Part shown: piece by piece, positions 56,501 to 64,000 of the stretch
Layout of the letters: each line of letters begins with the position of its first letter
Position numbering within the stretch: position 1 is the first letter of the stretch
Assembly (NCBI GenBank): GCA_029945375.1
Contig: CM057058.1
Coordinates: 2,852,001 to 2,916,000, forward strand
Source of the DNA: Agaricus subrufescens
Taxonomy: Eukaryota; Basidiomycota; Agaricomycetes; Agaricales; Agaricaceae
Direction: 5' to 3'
DNA: 64,000 nucleotides
Translations under genes and position numbers: made by a program
The notes under the pieces: model-generated
Seen by the model: the letters and a program-made list of their open reading frames with translations, nothing else
Told to the model about the DNA's origin: nothing
Database searches by the model: none

Positions 56501-59500
56501 GATGGACAAAATTCTTGATAGTACCAACGGAGACGTTGGTTCCCATCGTGAGTTGCCGATATTGCTCGCGAGTGTCCTTGGCGCGAAACAAAGATTGAAT
56601 TTTAACCACTTTATTGAGATTAGCATGGTAATAATCCATCTTGGCCTTGAATTGTCTTCGAACTAGGGCTCCAAGTAACATAGCTTGGAGTATAGTGGCA
56701 GAATGTGCATTACGATGCAAGTGATCCCTCCACGCATAATATTCGTCTCGAACAAATGCACCGCGTATAGCGGCTTGAAAGTTGGTAACATCGGGAACAA
56801 CATAATCCAGCTTCCGCTTCAGTTCTACATGACGATGCCTCGCCAAACTGGCTCGCGCAAAAGCTTGGAGCGATGACACGATTTTCAAATTCTTTGGCGT
56901 TTCGAGTGCCTTTACCAGGCTCGTGTGTTGCTGCCGAGAGATTTTCGCCCGAGCACGGGCTTGGAAACCGATCATGATAGGAGTGACGCGACGTAATCCA
57001 CGAATCAGAATCAACAAGCGTTTCCGAGCAAGGAAAGTACGCGAGGCAGCCTGTATGCGCACCACGACTTCTGCCACGTTTTCCAACTTCGCTAGTTGTT
57101 TCCGAACGCGACGACGTACAAGGATACCGCGAAGTTGTCCTTGTAGCCTACAGAACACAGGGCTCATCTTATCCAACTTGTATTGCTGTCTCCTCAGAGC
57201 TCGTCGAAGGAGGGCACCACGAGCAAGTGCCTGGAATTGAACGATTGAGGTCCCGATCTGAGGGTGAGCGAAAGTCTTTTTGAGTTCGGTTCGTGCTGTT
57301 CTCGTTATGCGGGCACGAGCGAGTGCTTGTAAACGTGTCATAGGAGTGTCAATAAATCGTAGCGCTTTCTGAAGTTTGTGGAAGCGACGACGTTGCAAAA
57401 CTCCACGTATTTGAGCCTGGATCTTGACGACCGTTGGATAGGTTGACTTGACCTTCACTAGGTACGTGTTCCAGTCGCGCCTCACTAGAGCACCTCTAGC
57501 AATGCATTGAATTGCAGTTGCCCAAGGAACGAGATTCTGCTGCTGTCGCTTTAAAGAATCTATCTTTTTCCGCAACAAGAACCCTCGGCATTGCGACTGA
57601 CACTTTGCGACGTGTCGTTCAGCGAACTTCAAGCGGGCCTGTATATTTAGGCGCTCACGCCTTTCGAGGTAACCACGAGCCAAAGTCTGGACGGCCACAA
57701 CAGAATCTTCGTTCTCAAACAGAAGCCTTTGGCGACCTAGGAAGAGTTATAAAAACAAGCGGTGCCATCTCAGAAAGGGGCTCACGTTCTTCCTCGGTCT
57801 CTACCTCTACTTCCGGCTCTGGCTCTTCATTGATCTCCTTGGCTAATTCTTTCCCAACATTACTAAAGTTGGGCATAGCCACTCCTGACTCTTTCAATCC
57901 TTTCTGCGTTTTCTGCAAATCGTCATCAGAGAAATGAAGGTGACCTATCAGATTACCAATCCGTTGAGCCATGCCACGACGCGCAAGAAGGTGACTGAGA
58001 CGACCGGTGAGTAAAGATGTCGAAACCGGCATATAATACGCATGATGCATACCTTAGGGCGTGAATACAATATATGACTTTTGGTATGTTCTTTTTCTCA
58101 TAAAGGTCTGTGAGTTCGAAAATGAAGCCCTGTTTCTTGTCATTAATCGGCTCCAATTACATCCACCTAGCGTACCTCAGGCAGGCCAACGCCGCGTACA
58201 AAGCCGAAGAATACGTTGATGTTGTCTGAATGACGGAAATCGCGAAGGTTGGAGGACTAGCATTTATAAGAATACCTCTTCTTAGCAATTCTGTGGGAAC
58301 CTACCTCGAAGATGCGTCGCACAGCCTGTGGGTGGAAGACACGGACAAGTTTTGCGAGAACGACGCCATTACGAAGACCCTCCTCCATCTCCACGATATC
58401 GAAACCTATCTCTGCCTCGAGACACCCTTCGATCCACTGGTGTGCTTCCCCAACGTGACAAAGGTATTCATATGCTTGAATGAGGTGTCGCTGTGTATCC
58501 GCCCAGTTGCTCCCATAGTACCGAGATTTAGGAGTAGGGGAGGTGGGGCCGCTGGGTGCTTTGAGTTGTAGGCGACCGGGAAGTCCGACGACACCTTCAC
58601 TATCGGGAACCGGAATGCCAGGTATCTCAGGAACACTTTGGGCACGAGGTGATGCTGGAGCATTCATAAGATGCCCCTCTTTACGTCTCTCTTCCTTCCT
58701 CGATGATAATGGCTCAAAAGATTCTGTGTGAGGCTTTTTTTCTTCAACGTGATCCGACTGATTTTCATTCTCGTCTACCCAATTTTCGTCACCATCACCA
58801 CTTGCTATCCTAGGTAGATGCCTCCCGATTCTACGACCGACGATTAAGTTTTCGCCGTAAGTGGAGGCTTTCTTGCTTGACATGTAGGAGCTCCTGTAGG
58901 AGGTGGGGTTCATAACGGAAGGGCGATTGAGTTGAGAAGTAGTGACTTTCTCTTCGTTTAGAGATGCAGCTGAGCTAGTGCGACTGAGGCTATGCGAAGA
59001 CTTTACAGAATCCTTATCGGTTGCAAAAGACGTAAGCGACTTGTTACGGCTAGGGGTATAGAATGGCTGTTGGGCACTCTTTTCGGGTGTTGATAAGACA
59101 GCGGATGAGCCATATAATGACCTTGATCGGTTTCTCGACATACTAGAGGCTGTAGTCGAAGGCGCAGATGAGAATACATCATTTCCCATTTGCAAAGGCA
59201 GTGTTTTTGTAGGCGACTTGGTGCCGAGTTCTGGAGTGGAAGAGCGTGTCGATGATGGCGAATGTGATGAAAACGAACTGGGCTTTCGTAACGGTGAATG
59301 TTGTCGAACGGCAGAAGCCTTTAGTGACTCATGGGAGGATTGAACACTGGGGACTGAAAAGATATTCTGTGAAGGGACAGCATTGTCAGAAGATGAGTGT
59401 CTGGAACCGGTCGAGTTGAATTGGTTCGTGGATGAGGGTATGCGAATGCGATGGGGAGAGGGTGAAGATGGCGAATCAGCCTCAACCGAAATGCCTGTAG

Positions 59501-60017
59501 AATTGGGAGATAACGGAGATGCGACGATGGGTTCGGGCAAGGTTCGTCGCTTAAGATATGTTGGTGTTCTCTGGTTCTTGGGAGAGCTCGGCGAAGAGGT
59601 GGGACTCCCACTTGAAGATTGGGTACGAGAGGCTGCTGCACCACTGATATCGCTTGGGGAACCTTCGCGTAATGAGAACTGAGTCCTGGGTGTGAGATGT
59701 TCTGAAGAAGGACTGGATCTGAGGTTGCTGTCGTATTCTGGTTCTGCTTCGCGGGACCGTTCCTCCCATTTTCCCCTCAGGATATCTAAGCTACTACCAG
59801 GACGGTGTGAGGGGGTCCATCTCCTGGATGTTAACGGCGTGCCAGAAGACCCAGTCGGGGTGGTGAGAATGCCAGTCCCTGATTGAGAATTGTGACGCGA
59901 TAATCGCGAACCAGCAGCCCCAGATGACGTTCGCTCAAGTAAGCGCGTTTGGTATGCAAATGGTCCCCCAGACGAGGATTTAGTTGTGGGATGTGGGGCT
60001 TGGTTGGGAGTGGTCAT
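53564..60017 (-). CDS. IQGAP-type scaffold (CH domain, long IQ array, GAP-related domain)
   Basis: A gene of about 6.45 kb. The start is the ATG at 60017 (MTTPNQAPHPTTKSSS). The N-terminal 480 residues are Ser/Pro/Thr-rich and disordered. The calponin-homology domain follows: YLCHVGEAHQWIEGCLEAEI, FDIVEMEEGLRNGVVLAKLV. Then come about thirteen IQ motifs, for example AIQCIARGALVRRDW, KIQAQIRGVLQRRRF, RLQGQLRGILVRRRV and KIQSLFRAKDTREQY. The GAP-related domain has LSRLIWKLSQDGVPDPSKRF, and GRLVYYRYISPIIM in place of the usual FLR...NPA. The RasGAP C-terminal domain reads KYIEQMVVTLPMF...ELEKQGKITRDDGFQGILNA, then KDLYDKKVLLSIEQYSPRQY, and the last exon adds NFLGS. IQGAPs organise the actomyosin ring and polarised actin, and bind calmodulin-like light chains through IQ motifs. 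Yeast Iqg1 and fission yeast Rng2 are the orthologues. Confidence 0.92.
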
Positions 60018-60222
60018 GGGCAAAGCAAAACATAGAAGAGGAGGAGGAGAATTGACGCCGTATGAAGAGAAGACAGCGCCAATAGAACATCAGCAGAGAC
60101 AACCCAAATGATGAACGCGAGAACGATAGTGAGCACGTGCCGCGGAGCTAGATTCTTGTTATAGATGGAAGTTCATATGTAGTCGCTAACTTAATAGCCG
60201 AAAAATGTAGCTAGTTATTAGT

Positions 60223-62914
60223 CTACAACTTCGATGGTATCTTCTTCCCCTGACGCTTCTCCCATTCTGCTTGCGCAATTCTACGTAATTCGCTTTTCAA
60301 AACTTTACCAGACGCCGTTCGTTCTATAGGTGTGTGTCAGTATCTGGAATCATCGTCTAATGCGTCGTCCGTACCAAAGGGTTTATCCAGAATAACCACT
60401 ATCGATGGCACAGCAAAATTAGGTAACCTAAAGGAAATGCTTCCTGTCAACCCCAAAGACATCGTTAGCACGGAACGTACCTCTTTTTTGCCAGGGCAAC
60501 CAATCCTGCTTCAGTCACACGACCAGTGCTATCAGGTCGAAGAGACACCACCGCAGCCACTAGCTCTCCTAGGCGAGGATCAGGTACGCCAACAGCTGCA
60601 GCCTCTGATACACAAGGATCGGCGTAAAGCGCGTTTTCAACAGACACAGAGTCCTGCGAGAGAAATGAGTTAAGCCATGAGCGTCGTTCGGGCAACCCAC
60701 AATATTTTCTCCTCCGCGAATGATTACATCTTTGACTAATCGCCGATTTAAATAAAATTACGTCGAGTTTTGAACCTCGTACTCACTCCGATCACGTATA
60801 TGAAGGAAACCTTCTTGATCAAGGAAACCCAAGTCGCCTGTCTTAAACCAGCCATCCCTGGTGAGCGCCTTCTCCGTTGCGGCTAAAGATCTTTAGAAAA
60901 ATACCAAGGGATGTCAGACGATATGTGTTTACCTTTATCGCCCCAATATTCCTTCATAACGTTTGGCCCTCGTAACCAGACCTCGCCAACTACTCCTGTT
61001 GGTACCTTCGTGTCGCCATCCATGATAACAACGTCATTTACGGGACAAGGTAACCCGCTACAAACTTATCAGTAGCAGATACCCAGAGAAAAACAAAGAC
61101 ACTACCATGTGGCTGGACGACCATCGTAGTCTTCTCCCGCTAGATTCACCGTCAGACACTAAGAAACTACGCAGCCAGCTAATTGCATTACCGATGCTAA
61201 CTGCGACACTGTTCGTCTCAGTCAACCCGTAACCTTGCGACCTATTTCGTTTGTTGAGAACCTCATAGGCTGTAGGTGGAGGTGGGATGACAGCACTTAC
61301 ATGACAGCTTTGGGAAATGCTTTGCGAGCTCGATTGGGAAGGGTATCGTTCGCGGGAGCACCTCCAAACATGAGTGACTCTAAGGGATGCCCTTCGAGAG
61401 TCCCATCAATGAGGTCCGAGACCATTGAAGGCACTCTGTAACGGCCATTGATGTTTGGCGCACATTAGTCGAGAGGAAGAACTTACCCTCCAGCGATCAC
61501 AACATTCTCCTGCTTTATTAACCTATTTAATCGGTGTAAAAAGGTTGACAGGTGCAGGAAACTACAAAAAATATGCACCTCGTAGCTATGATAGACTGAG
61601 TAAAGACAAGGTGAGAGGAAACAACGACTTACCCTCCTCAAGATTCCATTTTTGCATCATAACAATCTTGAGGCCGCCCAAGGTCGCTAACATCTAGGTT
61701 CGGCTTCAGCCTTCTTTTCTCCAATAATGTTTGTTAAATGCATCCTCTCACGGTCAGACTAGTGGAACCAGTGACATGAAAGAGTGGTACTGAGATCAAC
61801 ATGCTTCTTTGAGGTCCTGGAACTGGTACCGGAAGATCTTCTCCACGGCGTAAGGCTGCACGGCGACTAGCCACAAGGACCTATATCGATTCAACACCCC
61901 GTGTACGAGTCGCAGATTGGGGTACTCACATTGGGAACATTAGTGAGCCACTGTCGTTGTGTGGACAATACACCTTTAGGCAAACCAGTTGTCCCTGCGA
62001 ATATGTTGGTATCAGTGGGAATGAAGTGATATTTATTCGTGTACCAGAAGTAAACACGATCGACGCATTATCTTCGGGAAGGATATTGGGGTCAGTGTTT
62101 ATGATACTTTCAGAGTCTCCACTGTAAGCATTCAAAACATCCTCCCATAGTCGCATGCCATTCCATTTACGCTTTCCTCCATGACCTTCCAAGACAAGGA
62201 AATTTATATCTGCACCCAGTTTGGAGAGGCTAGGCTCTAGGCGATCCGCGCGCTCCCAATCTACTATTATTAACTTGCTTTGAGTATGCAAGAAACAGTG
62301 ATATAGTATATCGACTGGCATCCACCTATTTTTTCAATGAATCAGTGACTGGACCGGAGAGAAGAAGCTGCTCTAACGCATTTGCCAGTACGGATACGGC
62401 GCCAGTGAGATCTTGTGATGTCTATCAGATATGCCACAACGAATGACCAGAGTACCTACGACACGCCCAGAATGCAACCAAGTATTCAGGATAGTTGCGC
62501 GAACAAATAGTCACCCGGTCACCTGGGAAGATGATTCCGAAATCAGACGTGTTTCAACTCGCAGCGTTCAAGTGGGGCCCACCCTTTCTTATGCCATAGA
62601 TATCGCGGTAGATTGCTGCTGCCCTGACGGACCGCTCAAATACCTGGCCGTAAGTGTACCGTTGTTGCTCGTAGACGACATAAGTAGCGTTTGCATGTTC
62701 TTTTGCAGCGGTAACCCAAAAGGCACGCAAAGAGGGCACAAGATTTTTGTAAACGCGCTGCAACTGCCCGTTGATAAGACGGGTTTCTAGTTCGTGAGGA
62801 GTACCAGGGGCGCAAAGGAGCGCCTGAGCTATAGTCAGGGTAGCAGAAGAAGAGTACAAGGAGGTAAAGAGACACACCTTCTGTGATGGTCCGTTTAGGT
62901 TTCCACTCGGACAT
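60223..62914 (-). CDS. AMP-forming acyl-CoA synthetase (ANL superfamily)
   Basis: About thirteen exons. The start at 62914 gives MSEWKPKRTITEG, then QALLCAPGTPHELETRLING and NATYVVYEQQRYTYGQVFER. The A3 motif begins ASIVFTSGTT, where the exon join supplies the second Thr, followed by GLPKGVLSTQRQW. Then come LISVPLFHVTGS, GLTETNSVAVS, and GVVGEVWLRGPNVMKEYWGD. Motif A8 is GWFKTGDLGFLDQEGFLHIR, and DRIKDVIIRGGENI and the A10 lysine region near RTASGKVLKSELRR complete the fold. It ends KRQGKKIPSKL with a final SKL-like tail, the classic PTS1 peroxisomal signal. The enzyme activates a carboxylic acid to acyl-AMP and then to acyl-CoA. Fatty acid or aromatic acid substrates are both possible. The SKL end supports peroxisomal beta-oxidation. 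Confidence 0.88.
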
Positions 62915-63195
62915 CGGATAGTCAGTATGGGAGACGTCAGACTGGGGTGGCGCTGGGGCTTTATGGCTTTATATATCTGACAGGTGCCCGCGCCTCGGCA
63001 ACCGGAAGAACAAAGAGTGCCTAGCCGGAAGGGGCGTTTGAATTCCAGGCATGCCAGGGTCGACACATAACCGTTAGTACATGCTCAGCACTAGCGATGC
63101 GTGGGAAGAGGCTCCAACGAGCGTGCGAATATGCCGATCCAAAGCCAGAGATCTGATTTGAACATACCGTCCCGCAATTTCACAAGCATCTACTT
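62915..63195. promoter_or_regulatory. Divergent promoter between acyl-CoA synthetase and VIP1
   Basis: A 281-base head-to-head spacer. It has no TATA box near either start codon. A TTTATATATCT stretch at 62970-62980 is the best core-like element for the acyl-CoA synthetase side. Confidence 0.35.
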
Positions 63196-64000
63196 ATGTA
63201 CTCGAGAGACTATCAAACACGTGGAGCTTCTTTCCTCAACTCGCCCGACAAGTTTTATCGTTCAAGCTCGATCATAACTCGGTCTTCTTCACCTTCGTCC
63301 ACAAGCTCATACTCAGATTTTACCTCAACGATCGACCCCTATAAAGAAAAGTACACCTCCCCGCATTACGAGCGTCTTTACCTCCTCTAATTCCAGCCTT
63401 TTTTTGTAGACATGCCCCTACGCCAAAGAAGGTCATACTCGGTGTTTGTGCGATGGACGTGAAGGCCAGGAGCAAGGCGATGAGGGAGATTTTGACGCGC
63501 CTCGTCGAACGAGGCAAAGGTGCAATCGAAGTCCGGGTCTTCGGTGACAAGGTTATTTTGGATGAAGGTCAATATGCGCCATCATTCCTATAGACACCGA
63601 CTTGACACCTTTCAGACGTCGAGAACTGGCCCAGATGTGATGTTTTGATTTCTTTTTTCTCCACCGACTTTCCCCTCGATAAAGCGATATCCTATGTTAA
63701 ACTCAGAAATCCCTTCTGCATCAACGATCTCGCCCCTCAGGCACTTCTCTGGGACCGTCGGCTTGTGGGCACTATCTTGGATCACCTGGAAGTCCCAACC
63801 CCAAGGCGAATCGAGGTGTCCCGCGACGGTGGGCCCAAAGTAGAAAATGCACTAGTCGAGCTCATGAAGAGTCGACTAGGCATTACTTTGGGAAAATATC
63901 GCGTGACCCCAGAAGTTACACTACGAGAGGATGAAAACGCTATTGTTGTCGATGGCCACGTAATGGAGAAGCCTTTCGTCGAGAAACCTGTCAGTGGTGA
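63196..64000 (+). CDS. VIP1: VIP1/PPIP5K inositol pyrophosphate synthase (5' part, truncated by window end)
   Basis: Three exons are seen: 63196-63350, 63410-63567, and 63616 running off the end. Exon 1 encodes a Ser-rich leader (MYSRDYQTRGASFLNSPDKF). A phase-2 intron with GTACAC donor and TTTTGTAG acceptor joins PYKEK to HAPTPKKVILGVCAMD. The domain then reads VKARSKAMREILTRLVERGK, EVRVFGDKVILDEDVENWPR, DVLISFFSTDFPLDKAISYV, KLRNPFCINDLAPQALLWDR and MEKPFVEKPVSG. This is the pre-ATP-grasp and ATP-grasp start of PPIP5K/Vip1/Asp1, which phosphorylates inositol phosphates at position 1 or 3. The histidine-acid phosphatase-like half lies outside the window. Products regulate phosphate sensing, microtubules and polarised growth in fungi. 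Confidence 0.92.

Overview
The window is nuclear DNA from a filamentous basidiomycete, most likely an Agaricomycete. It is compact and gene-dense. Most genes are broken by many short introns (about 45-70 bases, GT...AG with rare GC...AG). The gene set fits: an HDEL-tailed GRP94, an IQGAP with a long IQ array, a membrane-tethered aspartic protease, a GPI-type chitin deacetylase and a kelch/multi-membrane-span protein. There is no sign of bacterial, viral or organellar sequence. I found no transposon, rRNA, convincing tRNA or CRISPR array.

Layout. 1-4.1 kb (minus): 3'-truncated BFR1-like coiled-coil protein, NHP2 (H/ACA snoRNP) and a JMJD7-type JmjC hydroxylase. 4.4-14 kb (plus): ELG1/ATAD5 PCNA unloader, a bHLH factor whose start lies only 68 bases after the ELG1 stop, TFIIF alpha, and chitin deacetylase. 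14.5-21.4 kb (minus): STE20/GCK kinase, ribosomal protein L35 (uL29), HIS6, and hydroxyacid-oxoacid transhydrogenase. 21.5-26.9 kb: membrane aspartic protease (plus), PPR protein (minus), small secreted orphan (plus). 27-32.4 kb: OST1 and mitochondrial uL22m (minus), YOS1 (plus), GILT thiol reductase and MIX23 (minus). 33.6-36.7 kb (minus): a C2H2-like zinc-finger protein and an orphan. 37.2-40.4 kb (plus): kelch propeller with membrane domain. 40.6-50.1 kb (minus): low-complexity hypothetical protein, GRP94, and a WW/FF splicing-elongation factor. 50.6-53.3 kb (plus): MFS anion:cation symporter. 53.6-62.9 kb (minus): IQGAP and an acyl-CoA synthetase. 63.2 kb to the end (plus): 5' part of VIP1/PPIP5K.

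The genes are mostly housekeeping and are not a biosynthetic cluster. Several share themes: ER and secretion (OST1, GRP94, YOS1, GILT, aspartic protease), genome maintenance and RNA (ELG1, NHP2, TFIIF, WW/FF factor), mitochondria (uL22m, PPR, MIX23), and morphogenesis signalling (GCK kinase, IQGAP, VIP1). Head-to-head pairs with short shared promoters are common.

I did not find a clearly new multi-gene system. The most interesting local signals are two GC-AG introns, a perfect 61-base tandem duplication just upstream of HIS6, a bHLH promoter nested in the GC-rich end of ELG1, a degenerate PIP box with SUMO-interaction candidates at the ELG1 N-terminus, a 17-base micro-exon, a kelch protein whose membrane part carries cytochrome-b561-like histidines, and a CACGTG-type E-box set in promoters alongside a bHLH gene predicted to bind it. 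All exon boundaries were inferred by eye from splice signals, reading phase and remembered family conservation; no alignment or RNA data were available.
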